From: Straminergon stramineum
Taxonomy: Eukaryota; Streptophyta; Bryopsida; Hypnales; Calliergonaceae
NCBI GenBank assembly: GCA_963920665.1
Contig: OY987268.1
Span: forward strand, 4,094,501-4,158,500
DNA length: 64,000 nucleotides
Direction of reading: 5' to 3'
The notes beneath the pieces are model-generated. The model was given only the letters and a program-made list of their open reading frames with translations, searched no databases and was not told where the DNA came from. Position numbers and translations under genes: made by a program. Within the stretch, counting starts at the first letter, position 1; each line of letters opens with the position of its first letter. Shown here piece after piece: positions 49,641-61,813 of this stretch.

Positions 49641-52632
49641 AGTAGACCAAAAGAAAAAAGAAAAAGTATATTCTAGTTTGAAGGTTTGGGTCCTCTTTTG
49701 GACAGCCTTGTCAGTTTCATGCGGTCACATCCCTAAGATAGTATGTTACTAGTGAGTTTTTTTTATCATATTTATCATTTTGGAAACACCCAGTTGTTTC
49801 TTTAATACTCATGCGATACTCATGTGATACTTGGTGATATCTATGTATATTAAAACTAGGTGAAACCTACATAAAATTTGGCTATTTATCTCTCAATACA
49901 ACAATAATCTGGTAGTTTTGAACCCCAATAATGAAAATTTTCTTCACAAAAAACCCCCCAATATGTTTTAGTTGTCAACCAATTGGCAAAAAATCATGCA
50001 TAAAAATAACATTTGTTTGTTATAGATGAGAACAATGATTTTTTTTCCACTTTGTTGTAGAGAAAATACAAAACCTACTATATGTTGAGGAAATTGTAGA
50101 TTTTTTTGTACAATCTAGCCAAATTCATGCAGAACTTAAACGCCAAATAGCCAAAAAATTCACCTAGGTATTACCTAGGTTTCCTAAAGGTATCACTAAT
50201 TATCACCCCAATATCAAATGATAATTGAAGAGATAGCCCCAACTTAATCTCCTAAATGGAAAAAAGTACATTGAATGAAAGTGATCATTTTCTAAAATAT
50301 GTGATGCAAAATGAAAACTTTGGGCTAATGAAAAATATATATTATTTAAAATAAAAATTCAAAAAATCATCAAATTATATAAATATACCAAAGAATTTGA
50401 GAAATCATTGGTTCGGTTCAATTTTATTCCAAATGTTGATTATAAAATTATGATAGTGAAGATTACATTTAGTTATTTGGAGGGAGGTCTTGGTGGTAAT
50501 ATAGCTTGTAATAAAGGTCAATGATTGTAGTATGTTATTAGAAGATCTACTACTTACTAGCCCTAGTTGTAAGGTGTTTTTCCAAAAAAAATTGTAGAAG
50601 ATCACAAATTTTAGTTATTCATTGTTCAAATAAAATCCTTGGAAACAAGAAAACAATGAAATGGTGGACTCTTCTCTCTATTCTTACTATTCTCATGCTT
50701 CACAAGAATCCACCTACATTCTACCTCCCTATATGTAATTGCTTGGAAGATAATTACCTTAGTGTGTCTTATTCATAGAGTTGGAAAGGACTCAAGTGTG
50801 AGACTACATTATCAAGGAAAGAAAAAAAACCCAACAAAAGAAGACTTCAAATTCCCAACACATTGCACTATAGATAGATATCGACCTCATACAACAATAA
50901 AGCTCACTTATCCCTATAAGGTCACTTTTAATTCTAAATTTTTTGATGGATGAATTTGTTGTTAATTGTAGAAACAAAGAATGCACCTATTAATTCAATA
51001 AATGGAGTATTTGGATGACTACCTTGGTCATGGGTGGATGTGTCCATCTTGTGTTAATTGGTAGTGTTTTAGACATAAAGAACTATAGTTCCTATATTGC
51101 CTCTATCTCCAAGGGATAGAGCTAGGGATAGAGTTGGCCAATTAATCTTTACAAAAGATGTTGAGAATGTGAGTGAGGATTTGTGATACGTTTTGAGATC
51201 TCAATACACTTTGGTTTGAATCATTCCCACATATGAGACATGAAAATAAAACTCTTCCCTAGTATATTCTCTTTCATCTTCTTATATGAAATGCCTATAA
51301 AAACAAAGGAGCCATGTTCATTAATGAATTCCAACAATGACAATGTACTAAGGTACTAACCTACTTGTAAAAAATCTACGCAAGATTGTAGATTCTTACT
51401 TCAAATGTACAACTTTTTACTATGAGAGCCAAGGGGAGATTTAAATGCACATATATTAACACTTGGAAAATTCATAGTTTATCCATAGTGGCTCCAAAAA
51501 ACTACATGTCAAGAGTATGTAGAATCTCCTTTCAACCTTAATTATAACTCAACAAAATGAAGATATAACTCATAATAATAGGATCCATATTCCATCACAT
51601 TTATTTGAATGGTTTTAGATGTAGATACCTAAATATATATAAAGTTTCATTAATTAGAAAAGATACAATTCAAGTAGAATTATCCTTTTCAACATTGTCT
51701 CTTCTATTTTAATGTGTCTTCCTTGATTGCCCAATATTCTAAATTTGACAATCTAGGGCTTATCAACTTGTAAAAATTGCTTAAAGTTTGAAATTCTAGT
51801 CACACATTCACAAATTATAGCTAAATTTAGATGTTCAAGAATATTGTTAGTTTAATATGATGGGAGATCAAAGTCCTATTAACAAGTTTTATAAATTCAT
51901 ATCCTAATTTCAGTGTGCTACACATAAGTATTTGGGAATGAGAATCTATTTGTTATCTTAGCTTATTAGAACACACTTATCAACACATGCTTGAAAATGA
52001 GTGATTCTACTTTACATTCTCTTGTAACCTTCCAACAATTCCTGTATTTACTCATTGTTGTCAACCATAAATGTCCAAATCATATTCGATGTACTCCAAT
52101 CAATAATATTGTGACAAGTGGGCATGACATTTAGGATTGTTATGGAAGAGAAGGTCAGATTAAAGAGGCCTAAGTGAAATCATGAATGTTTTGGGGGTTT
52201 GGAATAATGAAGAAATAGTAAGTGTTTGATTTGAGGTCAAAAGACCACTTTGAAACCTATTTCATCCATTTTCTAAATGAAAAACATTTCATCCATCCGC
52301 TTAGAGTGCTTCAGTTGTTCTAAGCTAATGGGATTCCACATGCACTGCGTCTGCGGAGAAGAATTTCTCTTGAGATTGCGGCTTCGTTGTTGATGATAAG
52401 TGTGCTCGATTTGTGGCAGTAGATGATCTTTTTTGAAGAGCGCATTGAATTAGGGTTTCCTGCGGTCGCAGTTTCATTTTGGGATTCAAAATTGCAGCTA
52501 TTGATGCAAACTTTGCGATCCTGTTTCGGTTTCCAGAATGTACTTCAATTCTTTCTCCGGAAATCTCAGTTTCCTTAGAGTGGACTTAACTTAGAGTGTA
52601 ATACAATCACTTCTTGAGTAACAAATTGAGTT
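49641..52632. other. AT-rich spacer and 5' flank of the ferroportin gene
   Basis: No gene from 49641 to about 52300. GC rises in the last 300 bases, probably the promoter and 5' untranslated region of the transporter. Confidence 0.6.
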
Positions 52633-55600
52633 ATGGAGATCCAATTCGCTCACTCTGCAGCTCCAATGGCGGAGAGTTTCACGGAGAGCGATGGTTTATT
52701 GTCCGTTTCCAGGGAATCAAAAGATGAATCAAAAGATGAATTCGAGGTTGAGCGCGTTGATGCGGGAGTGCCGAAGGAGGATATGAGTAGCCTGGTTCGA
52801 TGTCTGTATTGGAGCCATTTTCTTTCTCGCTGGGGAGACAGGTACTAACAGTTTTGGCCATCTTTTGCTTAACTCTTTAGATACGGTGAAGGATTTATGG
52901 TTTTGAAATGACCTTTTTGAGTAATAATATTGTGGAGAGTGTACTTGAAATTTCGACATACTTTACCTCATCATATTGAGTGAAGAACATTACTTGTGTT
53001 GGGTAATATACATAACTTTCTGTACAAATATGAATCCATGCATAAACTTCTCAAAACTGCTTAAAAAAACATGAGGCCAAATATGGTTAAGGTCTTCATG
53101 TCTGCGCTGAAATTCAGTAGAAATTGTCCTACTTGTTTCGTTGCGGGCATGCACCTTGGATGTCGCCTGGCCACGATATTCTTGAAAGGAGCTACTAACT
53201 CTTTAGGCCCATCTCCTTTTTCAAGGAAAAATCCGGGTATCCATGATGTTTTGATCCTCAACAATTTGAAGAGTAAAGCCCTAACTTCAATCAATTCAAA
53301 CAGCTTCCTAACAATAGAGTCTAGTTTGACACTTGTGAGCAAGTAGAAGTAGCATGCTGCTGCACTTCATGGTTTGAATCCAAATCGGATAATGTTTGAC
53401 ATGCTGTTAAATGAAGAGTAAGATAGGTGAACTCATTGAAAAAAATACTGAAGAATGTTACGTTATGTTATGTTATGTCAAGAACGCTGAAGTTTGAAAT
53501 TGTGATCTTATTTGATCACATGCCTGATACGCTTCGTGGATGTGACCTGGCAGGATGTGGGAGTTTGCAGTGGGGCTGTTGATGCTCCAAGTGTGGCCAG
53601 ATTCTCTTCTCTTGGTGGCGATCTATGGCTTGGTGGAAGCGGCTTCTGTGGCCACTCTCGGCGTTCTGGTTGGAGAGCTTGTGGATAGTTTGCCTCGACT
53701 GAGGGTATCGATTCTGCACAACTTCTTTATGTTTCATTTTGACGCAGGTTTTCTAACAGGAGCATGTTTAGAATGCAAGTAGTAAGTTCCTTTGGAATGG
53801 ACGATTCCTGGACTTATGCCCCGCTCCACCAACCAAGTCGCAATTTCTTGTTTCTGGAATTAGTTACTGAATTCCCGCACTGCCCTAGTTATGTCAGTTA
53901 GCAAACTGGTGTAGATTCCCACATAACTTGCAATAAATCTACATCTGTTTCCACCAATTAGTTTAACTCCCCGATTTTGGACAAGTAGGCTAATCGTGCC
54001 CATACCAGATGGTTTGAAGTGCTAAATCAACCAAGTGGCAGCACAATAGGTTAATTTACCTGAAAAGCCTTTTCAAGTATTTAATTTGCTTTAAACTGAT
54101 TTAACCTAATTCAATTGACAGCCTAGTTGACAGTTTACTTGAGAGCCTATTGGTGCAGTTACCTTGCAAGTGCAGGCACACACTAGGTTTCTTAACTTTC
54201 AAACTCGACACTCCAGTTGGCTAATTGGCGCTACTGATTGATGTGAGCGGGGTCTTACAAACTATTGCTTTTTCCAGGTGCCACACCACGTGTGTAGGCT
54301 CGCACTGCTGATCATGCTCATGTGAAAGCGCTTATCTCATACTTGATCAAAGGACATTATGTTTCAGGATAGACAAACAGGAAAGGGGATTGGAGTTTGG
54401 AATTGCTCATGCAGACCTTGTATGCTCATATTCTTAATCCTGTTTATATTTTATGGCATAGTTCTTTATGTTTTGAGTTCTTCGTTTTGCTATTTTGACC
54501 TCTAAGGTGCATGTGTTGGTGGTTGTCAACCAATTCCAGACAGTACAGCTTTCATTGAGTATACAGAATGGATCAGTGGTAGCAGCTTCTGTGGGAATCA
54601 TCTTACTCTTGCTCCATCCAGGAACTGCCCCAGGAGGTTACGGCACCTTTGTGATGCTGGTTATTATTGTCAATGCATTCGGTGCAACCAGTGCTCTTTC
54701 GGGCATGGCCATGGATATCGTGGTGGAGCGTGATTGGTACAGCTCCTAGTGTAATAGTTGCATAATTTTGTTTCTGTTATACTTAGTTGCATCTTGATTT
54801 GCCATTAGTAGACTCTTATGGCTGACATAGCCGATCTTTTTATCCATTTCCTCAATGCCTGAAGAAGACCCCATGGAAGACCCAAGAGGTCCAAATTGTT
54901 TCTTTTAGTAGTTTTGAGTAGTTTATGTGGGGACCTTCCTTAGTACAGTTTTGTTTTTGTTTTTGATAAAAGACTTGCAGTGTTCTTAACTGATTCATGC
55001 GGGCTATAATTTGGCCCCACCTGAAATATAGTTTTCACAATAGGTTTTATCGCATTGGTCATTGTTCTTGGTCCTTTCAAGCTTAACCACAAGTGTCTTC
55101 CCTTTCGCATGTTCTTAATCATACCTCCACTTGTTGGTTTTTGATGCAGGGTAGTTTTGATTGCTGAGAAGCAGGGTTCAGGTTTTTTGACACAAATCAA
55201 TGCAGCTATGCGCCGCATTGACCTCAGTTGCAAGCTCCTCGCTCCGATAGCCGTTGGTGTTATGATGAGTTCGGTTTCAATGCTTGCAAGTGCTATTTTG
55301 ATCGCTGTGTGGAATGTAACCTCGGTGGGGGTCGAATACTGGCTTCTCCACTATGTCTACATGGCCATGCCCGCCTTACAAAAGAAAAGCACTGCGAAGC
55401 CAGCCTCAAGCAACAAAAGTCAGGCCGCCAGTGAACAGGAATTGGGCATCCTAGAATCAGGCCATGCTGCTCAGGTATATCGCTGCGAATTGGCAGATTA
55501 TGTCCGTGCTTTAGTTTATCATTCCAGTTATTGTTTTCTTTGTCAAATTTACGGGTTCGTAGGATTCTGTTGTTTATTGTTTAATTTTCTGCAGGTGGAG

Positions 55601-58136
55601 GACGACGAAGAAGTGCGTTTACTAGAAGGGAGAAGTGAACAGATCAGATCCCGGCAGTCGACCTTTGTGGAGAAGCTAAAGCATCTGCCGATGGTTGAAG
55701 GTTGGAACACATACATGCACCAGGAAGCCATGCTGGCGGGATTAGCCCTGGCCCTTCTCTACTTCACTGTTTTGAGGTACATGCATTTCCTGTCATGTCC
55801 CTGAATTGGAATCAATCCTGTGGCATTATGTTTCTTCTTGAGAATTCTGCCTACTTCACATCTCTATATGTTGTTTAGACTGACTGTTCAAGACTTTGGT
55901 TAATTCTCTCAAAGGGACGAAGGACTCTTCTTCTATTAGTTTCGGATATACCATTCGTAAGCACAATTACAAATGACACTCCGCACACTCCATTAGATTG
56001 ACAAAGTTTTTCAGGTTAAGCTACTAGCCATTGGATTCATGCAGTCCACACTTGAGTTAACGTCAAGTTAATGTCAATGTAATGCAAACGGAGTTAACTT
56101 AATGTTAGTGTGATGTTAGTGTCCTTCGCATTAACTTGTTATAATATTTTCAACTATTAAGTTAACATTCAGTCAATATTAACTTGAGATTAATTTAACA
56201 TATTCTTCATACTAATCCAGTGTTCTATCAGACTAACATTAGTTTACCATTAATGACTGTGAATCTAATACGGGATCTTTTGAGATGCTATGCCATTGCT
56301 TTTTTCTCAATTCCAGTACGACATGGAATTGGTTGGCGCAGCTTTGGATCGTTCATGACAGCAGTTCTGAATTGGAGAGGCATTCCTCCTTACGTATTGG
56401 GACTTGCTCGAGGTGTAGCAGCTATTTGTGGGATATTAGCAACCGTTATCTACCCAATTGTGCACGCTCGTCTTCATACTGTTCGTACAGGCATCTGGTC
56501 AATTTGGATCCAGGTAAAGGCAACTGCTTCCTACATGAGTGCCTCGAATGTGGGCGACTTTGGTTTGGAAATTCTAACTTGAGTATGATCATGTGAGCAT
56601 TATCTATCCGCTCTTTCAATTTTTTGTAGTTTCAGGTGACAGCATCGTAACACGGATCTCATTGTTCATGTGGGTTCATTTTTTGAGCAGTGCTCGTTGC
56701 TATCAGTGTGCGTCATTTCCATATGGATTCACAACTCGAGAGTGGCGTCGATACTGTTGATCAGTGGCGTGGCAGCTTCACGCCTTGGTCTTTGGATGTT
56801 CGACCTCTCGGTGACGCAGCTCATGCAGGTCCATCAGAGCCTCACTCTCCTATCCTCAGCTTTGGAATTTTGTCGCTTTCTGTTTTTCTGTACATGTGAG
56901 AATTCAGAAAAAAACAAACTTGTTATTGAAATTGGATGATTTCGAACATCCCTTGTCATACCTCTCAGTAGAGTTACACACAATTGTGAGGCTAGTTTTT
57001 ACAATACAGGACACTAATACTCGGAGTGTTCACTTGCATAATATATGGTTTCTTTACTCAAGGCTTAAAAAACGGTCCTCGTCCTCGCTTCAGGTTCTCT
57101 TTGAAGATCCTCATTCATCACAAAACCGATAGGGCGGCGAGAGTTGGGTTTGTGATAAGGCTAGAACGGCCACTAAGCTATGCATGACAGCCCACTTAGG
57201 GTCTTACCAAAAATTTACAATAGAGGGATTCCCTAGGTATTGATTTCATTGACCGTGGGTATGTATGTGTGTATATATATGGTCCACTATACTTCCGATA
57301 GAATTTCATAGGCTTCAATGCAACTATTGAACACCGGGTCTGCACTAAATAATATTCCTGTCCCCAATAGCGATCCAAGGTGTTTTGTCACAAGATTAAA
57401 GAAGACCCACGATACATTTATTGATTATGTTCTTGACTCCTTGAATTCTGCAGGAGTCGGTACCAGAGGCAGAGAGAGGAGTTGTCGGTGGTGTGCAAAA
57501 GTCCTTGCAATCCCTCATGGATATGTTAACCTATGTCGTTGGCATGGTGATTGTTCACCCACAGGCAAGTTACTCTCCTGCACTGAATTTTAAATACAAA
57601 AATAAGAATCAAGGATGAATCCAACCAAACTCTGGCATTCCAATCCTAACATTCTAGAGCCGTGGTGACTGGTCATCCTTTTCACCTTCATTGCTCCAAC
57701 TATAATTCGCAGTAACTACACTTGACTATCTAGTATTTGCTTGAGTACTCATGCTTTCAATCTTGAACTTAAGATGTACGTGAGCGGAATGGTGCCCAAG
57801 ATTGACCTCTTGAGAAGATTTTCTAGTGCAGGTCCTGACTGTTTTAATACTGTTTTAATACTGTTTTCTGATGAGGTCAGTTGATCTTTGGGGGTAATCA
57901 ACTGGCTCCGTTGGAGGCCAAGCCAGTTGGTGGTGGATTCTAGGAGTAGAATCTCTTGCTGTCTTTGAAAGTTGGCCCATTTTTAATCCTTGTGTGGTTT
58001 GGGGGTACAGGACTTTGGTATCACTATTTGCATTTCATATGCAGCTGTAGTGACTGCTGCCCTGCTTTACTCCATGCACGTGTACCGTGTCCGAGGTCAC
58101 CTCTTCCACTTTAACCGCCTTCTGAGGTCCAATTAG
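52633..58136 (+). CDS. Ferroportin / IREG iron-regulated transporter
   Basis: A multi-pass transporter of the ferroportin (SLC40) family that exports Fe2+ and, in plants, also Co or Ni, from the cytosol. Nine exons: 52633-52841, 53554-53704, 54507-54736, 55150-55474, 55595-55776, 56342-56513, 56691-56828, 57454-57564 and 58011-58136, joining in phase to 547 residues. Family blocks: LYWSHFLSRWGDRMWEFAVG at the first helix, LLVAIYGLVEAASV, NAFGATSALSGMAMDIVVERDW, INAAMRRIDLSCKLLAPIAV, NWRGIPPYVLGLARG and VAASRLGLWMFDLSVTQLMQ. An acidic, poorly conserved cytosolic loop (KKSTAKP...EQELGILES) separates the two halves. The N-terminus is acidic, not plastid-like, so it probably belongs with plasma- or vacuolar-membrane IREG1/2 types. 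Intron 8 uses a GC donor (CAG|GCAAGT at 57565). Exons 3 and 4 are the most diverged part. Confidence 0.93.
53865..54258. mobile_element. MITE-like element in ferroportin intron 2
   Basis: Related to 34562-34895 in the lipase gene. It starts TACTGAATTCCCGCAC and ends GTGAGCGGGGTCTTACA, imperfect inverted ends, with the shared internal TTACCTTGCAAGTGCA and GTTGGCTAATTGGC blocks. About 60 bp longer than the lipase copy. Confidence 0.6.
54840..55080. repeat. Dispersed repeat family 2, diverged copy in ferroportin intron 3
   Basis: Weaker match to 31920-32110 and 35900-36115, around CTGATTCATG..., AATTTGGCCCCACCTGAA and neighbouring blocks. Confidence 0.4.
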
Positions 58137-59341
58137 GCCCATAGCTGCTGCTGGCACCTGGGGTCGGCATATCTCTGATAGTCAGTTATCAAAGTGTGAA
58201 CAAACGGTTCCACATCTAAATGTGACCTTAGATGCACTGAGGCACCATGGGCTAGCATGGACCATGAGGAAGAAATTCTGCGTATAAGCTAATGCTTAAG
58301 AACCGAAATGCAGTTGCAGGAGTAAAGTTTAGATATAGAATGAGTTAGTTATAAATTTTCAAGGGTGGAGGTTGTTGGAGGCTATAGGTGTAACCTAGGA
58401 GAATCCAAAATCTATGTGATGCCCACTTGAGAAGATGTTTCATAGTATCAAAAAAAGGCCCAAGCTAGAGGCAAGGAAACCAAGGAAACTTCACCAAAAA
58501 TTGTCCCCTTGCTAAACCATGTACAACACCATAAGTGGACCCTTTCATTACCCAAAGTGACGTAGTTATGTATAGAACTCAAAATTACATTTCTGTATTT
58601 TCTGTATGGGGAAGAGCAACATTGGTTAGGAAGAGCATTCCCTATCCCCATATCTGCTCCCGATTCATCCAGATGGGGATGGGGATAGTGAAGAAGTGGT
58701 GGGGATGGTTTGAACCTGACGTCAACTAGGGTTGAAAAGAATGCAAGCTGAATGGTAGAACCGTTTCTCTTAGACCTTGTCTTTCTAACTCGGACTATAC
58801 GGTATGTGCCCAGTGACAGCATACTTGAACCTTATCGACATCCATTTTTAATTTATGTTTCATCAAAATGTTTCATACAAGTGATAATTCAGACAATTTC
58901 TCCTGTGGGAGTTAGGTTCTCCTACCTCAGCATTTTGTCGAAATCCTTCAACCTGGATTCAGGGTTTTACAAGAAATGCCAAGGTGATTTCACTCATACA
59001 TTTTTAGGAAATACAGTCAGAAGAAAACTCTCCAGATAAGCAACACAAGGGACCCAACAGCAATGAAATGAAGGTTTCGGTCGACATGCATGAATATTCA
59101 CAAGAGAACAGCACAAGAATATTGAGCTGTTGAAAACTCTCCAAGTAAAATACCCTCTGTCAAATAAATAAATTTTTTTTCTCTGAAGTCGATCTACACA
59201 TCTACCCATGAATGCAATGCTTAACAAGAACCGATTGTTTTTGCCAGTCATATGTGGTCCTGGCTACTAAAGAACTGGCAAAAAGAATCGGTTCTGGTCT
59301 TCGAATAACTTACATCATTCTCCTGATGGTTCACCTACGTG
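58137..59341. other. Convergent 3' region between ferroportin and IRKI-like genes
   Basis: 3' untranslated sequences of two genes that face each other plus spacer. No coding sequence recognised. Confidence 0.5.
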
Positions 59342-61813
59342 TCACGGAGACTCCCAGCTCTCCTCTGGGGACAAGTACACCTGGCACTTGATGATTCGCT
59401 TGAGAATGATGAATCCCGGATTCACGAGGAACCCCACTTGTGGGGAGTAGGGAGAGAAGCCGTCCGTTTGGAACACTGTGGGTGTCTCCAGAGGCTCCAT
59501 GAACTTGACATCGAACTGGGCGGCGGACTTCACGAGGAACAGTGACGCTACGGGGTCGAACGCCAGGGCGAGTTTGTGGGCCCGCCAAACGTGCTTCATG
59601 GCCTCCAGAAAATCCTTCACCAGAGTGTCGGGCCACTCCTCTCGCCACTGCAATTCCTTTTGTAAAGTATCGAACTTGCGGTTACAAAACACGTGAAACT
59701 CCGCGCAGTAGACTTCGCCTTCGGGGTTGATGGCGTCGATGGGGCCCAAAAGGGACAGCCTTTGGAACTCCGCCCATGAATCGTTCCGTCTGACTCTTGC
59801 ATCCAGGCCCCTCTCTATGTCGCAAACAAATATCATTAGGAATACTAACAAACAAGGCTGACATAATAAGTCACATTAATACGTTTTACGGGTTCATTGT
59901 TCGACATTGACAATCAGGCCTTATAGAGAAAGAACGGTAGCCAGTACCTTCTGATTTGCTCACACTTGCCTTGCCAAACTCTTTGAATACGATCCGGCTC
60001 AGCCAAGCTTCAATGCCATATTTCAGATGCCAAGGTTTTGAGAAACTGGCATTAGGAAGGGACCGGACGATCGTATCTCGCAAGGAATCGCCCTTCTGAT
60101 CAAACACAACTGCATCCGCCGTGGAAAAGCGGTCATCTTCGTATTTGATGAGAGCGGACACAAAGTTCCGAATGTAGACCCTCTCCACCTGGATGATTTC
60201 TTCGAAAAGTGCCGCGGTGGGGCAATACCAGGATGTCCCGTATGGCACACGGACGTGCATGCTATTCTCCTTGGTCAAACCGGTATCCCAATTCACTCTC
60301 GTTCGAGGAGCAGACTTCGCCCTTCGGTTACGTTTAGGGCGACCGTTTTCACGTGTTTGAGGAGCGTGACTTGTAGGAGCATGCCTCTTGCTCTCTCCAG
60401 GGAGAGGACCCGGGCCATCAGCTTTGCTGTCCGTGCTTTCAGTGGACTGACGCCGTGAGCTTGAACCGGAGGCATCCTCTTTATGAGATCCCATTCTTTT
60501 CAGCTCCAGGCAGATTTCTTGGAGACCAATATACATTTGTTTCATTTGCTTCATTTCAAGATCATGTTGCTCCCGAAACAGAGCCCACTCATCCTCCCAA
60601 GGTGGGTAGGAGACGGTCGGATTCTCGTTGGGCCTGCCAGCATATATATACAGAGTCATCATTTGGTTAACACGTACCCAAAGGTATCGTAAGGAACTTA
60701 AGCGACCAGCCGAGGTTGTCAAAAGCACACAGTACCAGTATCAAATTCATAAATATGATACGAAACGTAATGATTGGAAAGTGATCCCAGGACCCTTTTA
60801 ATTCGTCCCAGTGCCACAACCAGACGACCTGAAAAATTAATGTTGAACCTGGGCGATCTAGAAATGCCAGGGAAAACGTATATCACACCTAAAAATTTTG
60901 CGGGTCAGCAAGGCTCCCAAACTCCTGGGCTCCTTGACGTTTTGAGCCTTCGTTGTAGACTGTTTTCTAATCGTCTGACCGCCGCTTCTAGCACTGGGCG
61001 CCGCAGAATGTAAATCACAGTTGTATGGCCATCCACACCAGTTCTTGTCCACCTTGGGAACTTCTTTGCTTGTTGCTGCTCAAAGATACAACTCAAAGTT
61101 ATTACGACAATCATCAGATAGTTACTCTCCACAAGGTGGGCTCGACATGCGCTTGAAAAATGGGATAACCTTCGCTGGTAAGCATGATGACGGTTTAGGC
61201 TAACGGGGTAGACGGATTTTAAAAGCAAACCTGCGAGTGGCATTCCATTTTCCGTCGAGAAAATACTCAAATCTATTTAGCCCATTAAACCATACAAGAA
61301 GAAACAATCTAGCTACAGTTGTCTTCTACTAACACAAAAACAAGGGAAAAGTATGTTGGAAACAACAACCAAGTTAAAGACCACGACAGCAAGTCGACAT
61401 AACAGTCTACTCAATTTCGCAACTACGGTGTTTCCAAGCCACTTACCCTAAGGCAAAGGGATTATTGTCCCAAAATGATCTAGCTACATTTCCTAACCCA
61501 AGAGTGATACGGGACCAATCGCTTGTCAATACTTACAAGATTTTGGTATACCGTCCATCGAGGCCCTTCTTGAAGGTTCTGTAGTTTTAGCTGTACCAGT
61601 TGAGAAGTCATTCATTCTTTCTACAGGCCGTTCATGCATAGCAGAAGTCGACCGTCGGCCTAGACGTTTGCTGGAGTCATCGTACACCGGAAACTCTTTC
61701 CGTCTGTGTTGCTGAGCATTGAAAGGTCTACCTTGATTATGTCGCTTCTCTTCAAGAATTCTAGTCGCCTTCGAGGACTGGATTTCATCTTCTTCATCAT
61801 CCTCCCACTGCAT
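59342..61813 (-). CDS. IRKI/GIL1-like (DUF641-type) plant protein
   Basis: Resembles the plant-specific family of IRK-interacting protein and GRAVITROPIC IN THE LIGHT 1; no enzymatic role is known to me. Minus-strand exons in coding order are 61537-61813, 60889-61075, 59948-60633 and 59342-59814, joining in phase to about 540 residues. Residues 1-150 are charged and low-complexity. A probable coiled coil (ALFREQHDLEMKQMKQMYIG, about 173-192) is followed by a basic PKRNRRAK stretch (about 254-261) that could be a nuclear signal. ALFEEIIQVERVYIRNF (from 296) matches the DUF641 start. The C-terminal third has the family block around MKHVWRAHKLALAFDPVASL and VKSAAQFDVKFME, and ends with GFLVNPGFIILKRIIKCQVYL. 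The exon 2 acceptor lies in repeated CAGs, so its start may shift by three bases. Confidence 0.85.
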
